A stretch of 9,969 nucleotides of DNA from a bacterium ADurb.Bin374. Lineage in GTDB: Bacteria; Riflebacteria; Ozemobacteria; Ozemobacterales; Ozemobacteraceae. The notes under the pieces are model-generated. The model worked only from the letters and a program-made list of their open reading frames with translations, ran no database searches and was not told the DNA's origin. The position numbers and the translations under genes were made by a program. This document shows, piece after piece, positions 1 to 6,537 of the stretch (positions within the stretch are counted from its first letter, which is position 1; every line of letters begins with the position of its first letter). Where the stretch lies: NCBI GenBank assembly GCA_002068715.1, contig MWAR01000571.1, positions 1-9,969 of the forward strand, written 5' to 3'.

Positions 1-1308
1 GAAGAGAGCGATCTCGAACTGCTGCTGAAACTGCTCGGCGATGCGGCATCCTTCGTCCGCCTGCATGCCGTCGCCGCCCTGGGGCGCCTTCGTTCAGCGC
101 CCGCGGTGCCGATGCTCTCGAAACTCTTCACATCGGAGCGGAATTTCAAGATCCGGTCTGCCGCCATCTCGGCACTCGGAGAGATCGGCGAGGCGTCGGC
201 GGTTCCCGTGCTCGAAAAGGCCCTGAAGGACAGGGACTCGCGCGTGCGTGCGAATGCCGTCGAGGCTCTCGAGGCGATCCTGGGCGAGGGGGGCGCCCTG
301 ATGCTGAAATCTCTGTTGCAGGATCCGGACAACCGGACGCGGGCAAACGCAGCTAAGGCGCTGTTCCGCATCGGCGAGGTCGGAGTCCTGTTCCAGCTCG
401 AGCGGATGCTGGGTGATCCCGAAAACACCGTGAAGATTTCCGCCGCGTATGCCGTGGGGGAAATCGGCCGGGCGCTCAGGGACATCGACAGGATTCCCCT
501 CTCGACCCCCCTGAAGCAGGCGCTTGCCGGTGTCCGGCTACCTGACGCTCCGACGTTGCGGCCGGAGAAAACCGCCGTTCCGGATGCCGTATCTCAGGTC
601 CGCCAGCCCGTCGCGTCGCCTCCCGCCGCGAAGGACGGTGCCGGCAAGGAGGTCATGCGGGAGCGGTTCATGACCGCATACAAAGCCGGCAGGATCGACG
701 AGGCGACGGAGCATGTGCAGGCCTATCTCGCCGTCTACCCGCACGATCTCATGGCCAATTTCTTTGCCGGAAACCTGCATCAACAGCAGGGAAAATTCGA
801 CCAGGCGATTCCGTTCTACCGGAAGACGGTCGAAATCGATCCGTTCCATATTCAGGGATATGCAAACCTCGGCCTCTGTTGTCACCGGTGCAACAGGGTG
901 CAGGAAGCGGTCCATTATTTCCGGCAGGCCCTCAAGATCCAGCCGGACCTGTCTACGCTGCATTTCAACCTCGCGAATCTTCTCCTGAAGGAACAGCAGT
1001 GGGAGGAAGCGATCAAACATTTCGAGGAAGGCCGCAAGCGTCAGCCCGCGGTCCCGAAAATTCTCGCGAATCTGGGTTTCGCCTACCAGAAGACCGGCCA
1101 GTACGAGAAGGCGCTTGCCGTCTACGAGGAGGCGTCGAATGCGGATGCGCACGATCCCGGCCTCCACTACAACTGGGCCCTCATCCTCGCCCGTCAGGGG
1201 CGCAAGGACCAGGCCCGCGAGGTGCTGAAGAAGGCGCTGGCGGCCACTCCGCCCGGCGCTCCCGGCGAGCGCAACCTGCGCGACCTGTTGGAGCGCCTCA
1301 AGGGCTGA
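1..1308 (+). CDS. HEAT-repeat and TPR-repeat protein (5' partial)
   Basis: The frame is open from base 1 to the TGA ending at 1308, giving 435 residues. The first in-frame ATG (106) falls inside a HEAT repeat, so the true start lies off the left edge. About the first 165 residues form roughly five HEAT-type helical repeats of 31-35 residues, recognisable by recurring 'VRANAVEAL', 'IRSAAISALGEIG' and 'VKISAAYAVGEIG' patterns. A Pro/Ala-rich linker (about residues 180-210) follows, then six consecutive 34-residue TPRs with the usual G/A-Y-A-P spacing ('GKFDQAIPFYRKTVEIDP', 'NRVQEAVHYFRQALKIQP'). Both repeat types are protein-binding scaffolds, and I see no catalytic motif in the visible part. 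The partner and pathway are unknown. The gene converges on the znu genes, and the 114 bp between them carry stem-loops that may end both transcripts. Confidence 0.88.
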   Translation, partial: EESDLELLLKLLGDAASFVRLHAVAALGRLRSAPAVPMLSKLFTSERNFKIRSAAISALGEIGEASAVPVLEKALKDRDSRVRANAVEALEAILGEGGALMLKSLLQDPDNRTRANAAKALFRIGEVGVLFQLERMLGDPENTVKISAAYAVGEIGRALRDIDRIPLSTPLKQALAGVRLPDAPTLRPEKTAVPDAVSQVRQPVASPPAAKDGAGKEVMRERFMTAYKAGRIDEATEHVQAYLAVYPHDLMANFFAGNLHQQQGKFDQAIPFYRKTVEIDPFHIQGYANLGLCCHRCNRVQEAVHYFRQALKIQPDLSTLHFNLANLLLKEQQWEEAIKHFEEGRKRQPAVPKILANLGFAYQKTGQYEKALAVYEEASNADAHDPGLHYNWALILARQGRKDQAREVLKKALAATPPGAPGERNLRDLLERLKG

Positions 1309-1333
1309 TCTCATCGGAAACGTTCCACGGGAA

Positions 1334-1360
1334 ACCGCATTCCGTGCGGTACCGCGTACC
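1334..1360. other. Two overlapping short hairpins in a convergent spacer
   Basis: ACCGCA/TGCGGT (1334-1339 with 1345-1350) forms a perfect 6-bp stem with a 5-nt loop. GGTAC/GTACC (1348-1352 with 1356-1360) forms a second 5-bp stem with a 3-nt loop. The two share bases 1348-1350, so they are mutually exclusive. No T-tract follows on either strand, so I do not call a terminator. They lie just past the stop codon of the HEAT-TPR gene. Confidence 0.3.
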
Positions 1361-1386
1361 CCGGCGAAAGATTGCCCCAACAAATT

Positions 1387-1415
1387 CCTGGCGCATCACG
1401 ATACGCCAGGTTTGG
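1387..1415. terminator. Possible bidirectional terminator between the HEAT-TPR gene and znuB
   Basis: CCTGGCG (1387-1393) pairs with CGCCAGG (1404-1410) across a 10-nt loop, making a GC-rich 7-bp stem between two convergent genes. On the plus strand it is followed by TTTGG, and on the minus strand by AATTTGTTG. Both T-tracts are short, so termination could be inefficient. It lies 12 nt past the znuB stop codon. Confidence 0.45.
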
Positions 1416-1422
1416 CCGTGAT

Positions 1423-2277
1423 CTATTTTCCGATGGCTGGTCGGGTGAAAAGTGAAACCAAGAAGCATCCCGAGGCGCACAAAATCATCGCGGCGCCGGT
1501 GGCCATGTCCCAGGTGAGGGAGGCCGCCAGCCCCGTCAGGCCGGAAGCGATGGCGATCAGGATGGCGAACCAGACCTGACGACGCAGACTCCCGGCGATA
1601 TTCCGGGCGGTGGCGGACGGAATGACCAGGAGGGCGGTGACAAGCAGGATGCCGACTGCGCGGATCGAGAAGGCGACGACGAGAGCGAGAAGGGCCGCGA
1701 AGGCCGTTTCCAGCCAGGATGTCCTGATGCCGCTGATGCGCGCGAGATGCTCGTGCAGACTTGTGTACACCAGTTGATTGTAGAAACGAAGCAGAAAAGC
1801 GATGGTTCCGACGAGAAGAACGGCCGTCAGGAAAACGTCGCGGTCGCCGATCGCGAGGATGTCGCCGTAGAGAAAGCCGGGAAGCGTTTTGGCGAGGCCC
1901 TTTCGGGTGCTGATGATGGCCAGGCCCAGAGCGACGGCGGTCGAAAACAGGACGCCGAGCGTCGTATCCATCGCCATCTCGCCCCTGCGGCGCAGTTGGA
2001 TGGCCGCCATGCCGGTGCCGAGGCCGAACACGATGACGGCCAGCCAGGGATCGATACCGAGAACGAGGCCGAGCGCGACGCCGGTGAAGGCCGAGTGCGC
2101 GACGGCGTCCGAGAAAAACGCCATGCGGTATTGGACGACGAGACTGCCGCAGAGGGCGCAGAGCGGAGTTAACAGAAGGATTTCCAGGACGGCGCGTTGC
2201 ATGAAGCCTGCCTGAAGCGACTCGAACGGGAGGAGGGCGATGATCCTGTAGATGGGGGAGAGGAGCGATTCAATCAT
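1423..2277 (-). CDS. znuB: Zinc/manganese ABC transporter, membrane permease
   Basis: This is the membrane subunit of a metal-ion ABC importer of the ABC-3 family (ZnuB/MntB/TroB type), 284 residues, the usual length. It is almost wholly hydrophobic, with about eight membrane segments. Family signatures are visible: 'SDAVAHSAFTGVALG' (56-70), the Gly-rich segment around 'LPGFLYGDIL' (132-141), 'GILLVTALLVIPSATAR' (209-225) and a late 'DMATGAAMI' (257-265). I chose the ATG at 2277 rather than the upstream in-frame ATG at 2367. The extra 30 residues are Thr/Arg-rich, lie wholly inside the ATPase gene and look unlike a permease. A GAGG sequence (2284-2287) sits 7 nt upstream. The start overlaps the end of znuC by 8 nt, suggesting coupled translation. 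Metal specificity cannot be read from this subunit. Confidence 0.93.
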   Translation of the reverse strand: MIESLLSPIYRIIALLPFESLQAGFMQRAVLEILLLTPLCALCGSLVVQYRMAFFSDAVAHSAFTGVALGLVLGIDPWLAVIVFGLGTGMAAIQLRRRGEMAMDTTLGVLFSTAVALGLAIISTRKGLAKTLPGFLYGDILAIGDRDVFLTAVLLVGTIAFLLRFYNQLVYTSLHEHLARISGIRTSWLETAFAALLALVVAFSIRAVGILLVTALLVIPSATARNIAGSLRRQVWFAILIAIASGLTGLAASLTWDMATGAAMILCASGCFLVSLFTRPAIGK

Positions 2278-3067
2278 GACCGGCCTCGTGGTGCGCGTGG
2301 TCGTGGTGATGCGTGCAGGTCTGGTGGCGGGCCGGAGAATGCTCATACAGTCCGGAATGGAGACCATAGATCTGGAGCAGGTTTTCCGAGGTGAGTACCT
2401 CGGGGGCCTCGCCCTGGCAGGCGATCGTGCGGTTCAGGCAGAGCACATGCGACGCATGCTGGGAGACGACGGAGAGATCATGGCTGACCATCACGATCGT
2501 GCGGTTCTGGCGCGAACTGAGGGACTCGAGCACGTCGCAGAACAGGTGTCCGCCGGCGATATCGACGCCTGAAACCGGTTCGTCGAGAAACAGGATTTCC
2601 GGGTCGCGGTGGAGGGCCATCGCCAGCAGAACGCGCTGCATCTCGCCGCCGGACAGCCGGCCGAGCGGTCGGTCGAGAAGATGGCCGGCTTCGAGCCGCT
2701 CGAGCGCCGACACCGCGTTTTCGCGGGCTTTCGCGGTGATGCCGACCCAGACGGGGCGGCGCTGGAACTCGAAGGCGAAGAACTCGAGAACCGTGACCGA
2801 CGCCTGACGGTCTATTTCCAGGCTTTGCGGAACATACCCGATGCGGGGCTTGTGCGGCTTCCCTTCGGGAGTGACGAACTCGATCCGTCCGGAATACGGT
2901 CGCAGGCCGAGGATCGCCTGGAGCAGGGTCGTCTTGCCCGCGCCGTTCGGCCCGATCAGGGCGGTGATGCAGCCGCGCATGATCTGCGCATCGATATGCT
3001 CGAGAATGACGTTCTGGCCGGCGGCCACCGAGACCCCGGTCAGAACGATGGCTGGAGATGGGATCAT
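2270..3067 (-). CDS. znuC: Zinc/manganese ABC transporter, ATP-binding protein
   Basis: This is the cytoplasmic ATPase of the importer, 265 residues, with all nucleotide-binding motifs in order: Walker A GPNGAGKT (39-46), Q-loop Gln81 in 'YVPQ', signature LSGGE (138-142), Walker B ILFLDEP (158-164) and H-loop His196 in 'VSHD'. The 'PQSLEIDRQASVTVLEF' stretch (80-96) is typical of the ZnuC/MntA-like ATPases. The last 23 residues (243-265) hold nine histidines, including HHHDHAHH (253-260), a probable metal-binding tail in the cytoplasm. The ATG overlaps the znuA stop in an ATGA arrangement, and no Shine-Dalgarno is visible upstream, so translation probably depends on znuA. The gene order A-C-B and the neighbours support Zn or Mn import. 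Confidence 0.95.
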   Translation of the reverse strand: MIPSPAIVLTGVSVAAGQNVILEHIDAQIMRGCITALIGPNGAGKTTLLQAILGLRPYSGRIEFVTPEGKPHKPRIGYVPQSLEIDRQASVTVLEFFAFEFQRRPVWVGITAKARENAVSALERLEAGHLLDRPLGRLSGGEMQRVLLAMALHRDPEILFLDEPVSGVDIAGGHLFCDVLESLSSRQNRTIVMVSHDLSVVSQHASHVLCLNRTIACQGEAPEVLTSENLLQIYGLHSGLYEHSPARHQTCTHHHDHAHHEAGHD

Positions 3068-4005
3068 CGGAGCGGGGCTGCGGTGGAAGCGGCACCGGCG
3101 GCGAAGGGGACGAGCGAGGCGGGGACGGCTTGCATCGACGATTCGAGTGTGTTTGCCGAGTCGTCGTCGTTGCCTGTCGTGAGCGTCGGGAGGGCGATGA
3201 CGGGAATGCCGTGCTCGCGGCCGAGGGCGGCGATCTCCTCGGATTGGTCGAGGGCGTCGGTGAGGAACGCCACGGGACGTCGATCGCGGATCGCCTGCTC
3301 GATCCCGAGCCGCGAATGCGCCGAGTGCTGATGCTCGTCGTCGATCTCGAGCCGGGCGACGATGGTAAGTTTCATAGCTGATGAAATATAATCAAGGGAT
3401 TCGTGCGTCACGACCACGGGTGTCCCTTCGAGCTTCTCGGCTGCCCCGGCCCAGTCTTTTCCGACGGCGTCCAGACGGGAGCGAAGTTCAGCCGCGTTTT
3501 TGCGCAGGAGAACCGCCGAATCGGACGAAACGACGTCGTCGAGAGCGTCGGCGGCAGCGTCGATCATCGCCGAAAGGCCTGCCGGCGTCGTGAATACGTG
3601 GGGGTTGGGCTGGCTGCCCTCGCCTGACGAGATCGTGCAGGAGGCCGGGGCGATCTGCCGTATGCGCGCGGCGAAGCCGGATTCAGCGAGACGGTCGAGA
3701 AACGGTTCGAACCCCAGGCCGTTGGCGAGAATCAGCTTTGCCTGCTCGAGCCCGGCCATGTCGGTCGGGGTCAGGGAGTAATGATGCGGACATCCGAGGT
3801 TGGCCGGCAGCAGCAGGCTTACCCGAAGCTCCGTTCCCGACGCCAGTCCCTTCGCGATCAGATACACCGGATACACCGTGCAGACTATCCTGTCCTCGGC
3901 GGCCGTCGCCGCCCGCGGTCCGGGGCCGGTCAGAAACACGAGAAGCGCGAATATAATATTATAAAGCATAAAACGTGTTCCGGACCGGCCGCGGGTGAGG
4001 TTCAT
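3064..4005 (-). CDS. znuA: Zinc/manganese ABC transporter, substrate-binding protein
   Basis: This is the extracytoplasmic metal-binding lipoprotein-like or periplasmic subunit (cluster A-I/ZnuA-TroA family), 313 residues. The N-terminus has Arg residues, then a hydrophobic core (about 13-27) and an Ala-rich 'RAATAAED' cleavage region near residue 36. There is no lipobox Cys. Candidate ligands are His74/His75 in 'GCPHHYSLTP', His136 in 'NPHVF' and His201 in 'VTHESLDY'; all three family His positions are present. The fourth ligand, usually Asp in an 'LDPL' motif, reads 'ALPTL' (271-275). There is no long His-rich loop between residues 76 and 135. GGAG at 4015-4018, 9 nt upstream, supports the ATG at 4005; an ATG at 4020 would add only five residues. 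The start overlaps the iorB stop as ATGA. Zn is the best guess and Mn is possible. Confidence 0.88.
   Translation of the reverse strand: MNLTRGRSGTRFMLYNIIFALLVFLTGPGPRAATAAEDRIVCTVYPVYLIAKGLASGTELRVSLLLPANLGCPHHYSLTPTDMAGLEQAKLILANGLGFEPFLDRLAESGFAARIRQIAPASCTISSGEGSQPNPHVFTTPAGLSAMIDAAADALDDVVSSDSAVLLRKNAAELRSRLDAVGKDWAGAAEKLEGTPVVVTHESLDYISSAMKLTIVARLEIDDEHQHSAHSRLGIEQAIRDRRPVAFLTDALDQSEEIAALGREHGIPVIALPTLTTGNDDDSANTLESSMQAVPASLVPFAAGAASTAAPLR
3952..3963. repeat. 12-bp AT-only palindrome within the znuA signal-peptide codons
   Basis: TATAATATTATA is a perfect self-complementary 12-mer in an otherwise GC-rich gene. It encodes part of the Tyr-Asn-Ile-Ile stretch of the signal peptide and uses ATA for one Ile. 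Read on the minus strand it contains TATAAT-like -10 hexamers, and it loosely resembles the AT-rich dyads bound by Fur-family regulators. I see no matching -35, so promoter or operator function is unproven. Confidence 0.3.
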
Positions 4006-4583
4006 GCCGCGAGACTCCATCCGGCTTCGAATGCCTTGACATTCAGGTCGAGAAGTTTGGCGGGAATGCGCTTCTTCAGCCCATTTTGCCAGACTTCCCG
4101 GCCGATCATCGGGAGGCGCTTCGCGAGGACGCCGAGCAGGACGACGTTCAGGCATTTCGGATTCCCGAGCGACTGGGCGGCGCCGAGAGCATCGACGGCC
4201 GAAACGTCGGCGGGAAAAGCCTTGATGCTTTCGGCGATACCGGACGGATACACGCCGTCGCCTGCCGAAACCGACATCGGTAGGATTTTCTGGGTGTTCA
4301 TAAGCACGATGCCGCCGGGCTTGAGAAACTCGCCCCACCGCAGGGCTTCGAGCTGCTCGAACGCGAGCAGGATGTCTGCCTCGCCGCGCCGGATCAGGGG
4401 CGAGGCGATCGCCGGCCCGAACCGCACATGGCTGACGACGCTTCCGCCGCGCTGGGCCATCCCGTGAACCTCGGATTTCTTCACATCGAAGCCGGCTTCC
4501 ATGGCGCATTCAGCCAGCAGATTGCTGGCGAGCAACGTTCCCTGGCCGCCGACGCCGCAGAGCAGAATGTTCGTGATCGTCAT
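4002..4583 (-). CDS. iorB: Indolepyruvate:ferredoxin oxidoreductase, beta subunit
   Basis: This is the gamma-domain-type subunit of the two-subunit 2-oxoacid:ferredoxin oxidoreductase, 193 residues, the usual IorB length. With IorA it decarboxylates indole- and phenyl-pyruvates to aryl-acetyl-CoA and passes two electrons to ferredoxin in the cytoplasm. The Gly-rich N-terminal motif 'CGVGGQG' (9-15), 'SEVHGMAQRGGSV' (37-49), 'RGEADILLAFEQLEALR' (66-82) and 'NVVLLG' (146-151) are characteristic of the family. I chose the ATG at 4583 because AAGGAG (4591-4596) lies 7 nt upstream and the Gly-rich fold starts at once. A longer in-frame opening to 4928 only reads through iorA in another frame. iorA stops 2 nt upstream, and the iorB stop overlaps the znuA start. 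Confidence 0.95.
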   Translation of the reverse strand: MTITNILLCGVGGQGTLLASNLLAECAMEAGFDVKKSEVHGMAQRGGSVVSHVRFGPAIASPLIRRGEADILLAFEQLEALRWGEFLKPGGIVLMNTQKILPMSVSAGDGVYPSGIAESIKAFPADVSAVDALGAAQSLGNPKCLNVVLLGVLAKRLPMIGREVWQNGLKKRIPAKLLDLNVKAFEAGWSLAA

Positions 4584-4585
4584 CG

Positions 4586-6364
4586 TCAGGCTCCTTTCGC
4601 CTGGGTGATCGCACCGGGCCGGCAGGTCTTGGCGCACAGGCCGCAGTGCACGCACAGCGTCGCGTTGATGAGGGTCTTGCCGTCGGAGGGATCGCGTTCG
4701 ATGGCCGGACAGCCGAGTTTCCAGCACTGGCCGCATTTGACGCACTTTGCGCGGTCGATCGATACTATATGCCGCTCGGGCTTGTATCCCTTGAGCAGTA
4801 TGCAGGGGCGGCGGGTGATGATGACCGTCGGCTCGTCCTTCGCGAGCGCCGCCTTGATCTGCTCCTCGAGCGTCTTCAGATCGAACGGGTCGACGTCGAC
4901 GACGGAGGAGACGCCCGTCGCCTCGCACATCTTTTTCAGGTCGAGCGCTTTCGTCGGCTTGCCCTTGAGGGTCATGCCGCTGGCCGGGTTGGGCTGGTGG
5001 CCGGTCATTGCCGTGATCGAGTTATCCAGCACCATCGTGAGGTGACGGCCCTGGTTGTACACCGTGTCGATCAGGCCGGTGATGCCGGAGTGCATGAAGG
5101 TCGACTCGCCGAGCACGGCGACCAGCTTGCCGTGAATTTTGTCCTTCATGGCTTTCTCGATGCCGAGCGCGTTCGTGACTGAAGCGCCCATGCAGACGAT
5201 CGTGTGAATCGCGTTGTGCGGCGGAAAGGCGCCGAGGCTGTAGCAACCGATGTCGCCGGTGACCGTGCAGTTCAGCTTCCGGAGCGTGAAGAACACACCG
5301 CGGTGCGGACAGCCCGGGCACAGGACCGGCGGCCGCTGGGGAATCGCGACGCCGGGCTGTTTCACGCGGGCCGGTGGTTTCGCCGCGACGAACTCGGAAA
5401 GCGACTCTTGGAGAATGTCGGGATTCAGCTCGCCGCAGATCGGGATGCGGTCCTTGCCGATGCAGGCGATGCCGAGCGCGCGGACCTGCTCCTCGATGAT
5501 CGGTTCGTTCTCTTCTATAACGATAACTTTTTTAACCGTCGTCGCGAACTTCCGGACGAGTTCGGCCGGGAACGGGTTCGTGAAACCGAGTTTCAGATAC
5601 GAGGCGTTCGGGAACACCTCGCGGGCATGGGTGTAGCTGATGCCCGAGGTGATGATGCCGATCGCCGGGTCACCCGGTTCGATACGGTTCCAGGGGCAGC
5701 TCGCGCCCCACGCGGCCAGTTTCGTCATCCGCTCCTCCACCTTCACGTGAAGGCGGCGGGCATTGTGCGGCAGGACGCAGTATTTGGCCATGTCGCGAAC
5801 GAACTCGCGGGCCGGCGCCTCGCTTCTCGCGCCGAGCTCGACGACGCCCTCGGAATGCGAGATGCGGGTGGTGGTGCGCAGCATCACCGGCGTATCGTGC
5901 TCTTCGGAAAGCGCATACGCGGCGACCGTCATGTCATGCGCTTCCTGGCTCGTACTCGGCTCGAACAGGGGGAGCTTGGCCGCGCGTGCGTAATGCCGGT
6001 TGTCCTGCTCGTTCTGCGAACTGTGCATGCCTGGGTCGTCGGCCGTGACGATGACCAGGCCAGCGTTGATGCCGGTGTAGGCGACCGTGAACAGCGGGTC
6101 GGCGGCGACGTTCAGGCCGACGTGCTTCTGGGCGCAGATCGTGCGGGCCCCGCCGTACGCGGCCCCGATCGCCGTTTCCATGGCCGTCTTTTCGTTGACA
6201 GACCACTGGGCGTCGATCTCGTCGTAGCCGCCGCAGAACTCGAGAATCTCGGTGGACGGCGTGCCGGGATAGGCCGCGGCGAACCGCACACCCGCCTCCC
6301 ATGCGCCGCGAGCGATCGCGGCGTTTCCCGACAGGAAGGCCCTTTCCTTGGAACCAGTCTTCAT
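4586..6364 (-). CDS. iorA: Indolepyruvate:ferredoxin oxidoreductase, alpha subunit
   Basis: This is the catalytic thiamine-diphosphate subunit, 592 residues, normal length for IorA. Domains in order: an N-terminal pyrimidine-binding domain with '[11 protein letters not shown]' (32-42), '[16 protein letters not shown]' (57-72) and '[20 protein letters not shown]' (107-126); a transketolase-C-like middle region; a diphosphate-binding domain with CPGCPHR (349-355), 'GDIGCYSLG' (370-378) and the segment from Gly419 to Asn448 ending 'VLDNS'; and a C-terminal ferredoxin domain. The latter carries two 4Fe-4S cysteine sets: Cys541, 544, 547, 552 (CxxCxxCx4CP) and Cys571, 574, 577, 581. The ATG at 6364 has TGAGGAG (6374-6380) 9 nt upstream. 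An in-frame ATG at 6436 adds 24 charged residues and no family sequence. The gene heads the apparent ior-znu operon. The enzyme implies fermentation, or reverse synthesis, of aromatic amino acids under anoxic conditions. Confidence 0.97.
   Translation of the reverse strand: MKTGSKERAFLSGNAAIARGAWEAGVRFAAAYPGTPSTEILEFCGGYDEIDAQWSVNEKTAMETAIGAAYGGARTICAQKHVGLNVAADPLFTVAYTGINAGLVIVTADDPGMHSSQNEQDNRHYARAAKLPLFEPSTSQEAHDMTVAAYALSEEHDTPVMLRTTTRISHSEGVVELGARSEAPAREFVRDMAKYCVLPHNARRLHVKVEERMTKLAAWGASCPWNRIEPGDPAIGIITSGISYTHAREVFPNASYLKLGFTNPFPAELVRKFATTVKKVIVIEENEPIIEEQVRALGIACIGKDRIPICGELNPDILQESLSEFVAAKPPARVKQPGVAIPQRPPVLCPGCPHRGVFFTLRKLNCTVTGDIGCYSLGAFPPHNAIHTIVCMGASVTNALGIEKAMKDKIHGKLVAVLGESTFMHSGITGLIDTVYNQGRHLTMVLDNSITAMTGHQPNPASGMTLKGKPTKALDLKKMCEATGVSSVVDVDPFDLKTLEEQIKAALAKDEPTVIITRRPCILLKGYKPERHIVSIDRAKCVKCGQCWKLGCPAIERDPSDGKTLINATLCVHCGLCAKTCRPGAITQAKGA
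4591..4596 (-). promoter_or_regulatory. Ribosome binding site of iorB
   Basis: AAGGAG on the minus strand lies 7 nt before the iorB ATG at 4583 and inside the last codons of iorA. It fixes the iorB start and suggests iorB is translated efficiently in its own right as well as by coupling. Confidence 0.8.
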
Positions 6365-6373
6365 CTCTTTTTT

Positions 6374-6380
6374 CTCCTCA
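6374..6380 (-). promoter_or_regulatory. Ribosome binding site of iorA
   Basis: TGAGGAG on the minus strand, followed by a purine-rich AAAAAAGAG spacer of 9 nt to the ATG at 6364. This decides the start against the ATG at 6436, whose extension would lie across the predicted leader. Confidence 0.8.
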
Positions 6381-6453
6381 GGCCCGTCACGCGAAACAGG
6401 GCGCTCTAGTTCGGGCGCTCCGCCGCGCGCAGGCATGTGATGCGAGCGTCGCG

Positions 6454-6462
6454 ATTATAACA
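6454..6462 (-). promoter_or_regulatory. Extended -10 promoter for the ior-znu cluster
   Basis: The minus strand reads TGTTATAAT, a perfect extended -10 (TGn plus TATAAT). The region 17-18 nt upstream (AAAGCC, about 6477-6482) is a poor -35, which the extended -10 may offset. The expected transcript start near 6447 leaves a leader of about 83 nt before iorA. It lies in the only gap upstream of the five co-directed genes. Confidence 0.65.
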
Positions 6463-6474
6463 CATTTTCGGGAG

Positions 6475-6503
6475 TTGGCTTTTTTCCGTCGCCCCTGTAT
6501 CAT
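6475..6503 (+). promoter_or_regulatory. Sigma-70-type promoter for the epimerase gene
   Basis: TTGGCT (6475-6480, 4 of 6 matches to TTGACA) and TATCAT (6498-6503, 5 of 6 to TATAAT) are separated by exactly 17 nt. Transcription would start near 6510, leaving a leader of about 28 nt. Its -35 overlaps the zone where the opposing iorA promoter would have its -35, so the two could interfere or share a regulator. Confidence 0.5.
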
Positions 6504-6524
6504 CCCTGCATCATCACCAGACGC

Positions 6525-6530
6525 AGGGAG
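6525..6530 (+). promoter_or_regulatory. Ribosome binding site of the epimerase
   Basis: AGGGAG ends 7 nt before the ATG at 6538. It sets this start against the in-frame ATG at 6301, which lies inside iorA on the opposite strand. Confidence 0.75.
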
Positions 6531-6537
6531 TGGCAAC

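Noticed and set aside
538..1383. 281-residue open frame on the minus strand, antisense to the HEAT-TPR gene
   Set aside because: The composition is that of a codon-bias shadow, no domain is recognisable, and the TPR frame on the other strand is clear.
2278..2367. 30-residue N-terminal extension of znuB
   Set aside because: The Thr/Arg-rich extension is the shifted-frame reading of the znuC His-rich tail; the ATG at 2277 gives a normal permease N-terminus.
3363..3396. TATAAT-like sequence on the plus strand inside znuA
   Set aside because: There is no -35 at the right distance, and it would transcribe antisense to znuA toward no plausible gene.
4006..4509. Long N-terminal extension of znuA into iorB
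   Set aside because: It is Arg-rich, lies wholly within iorB in another frame and would place the signal peptide in mid-protein.
5204..6409. 401-residue open frame on the plus strand, antisense to iorA
   Set aside because: It is Arg/Asp/Gly-rich with no recognisable motif and mirrors a fully motif-supported iorA. Long antisense frames are common in GC-rich genes.
6400..6420. Direct repeat GGCGCTC (6400-6406 and 6414-6420) in the iorA leader
   Set aside because: Seven bases repeated twice in GC-rich DNA is expected by chance. There is no dyad or third copy to suggest an operator or riboswitch.
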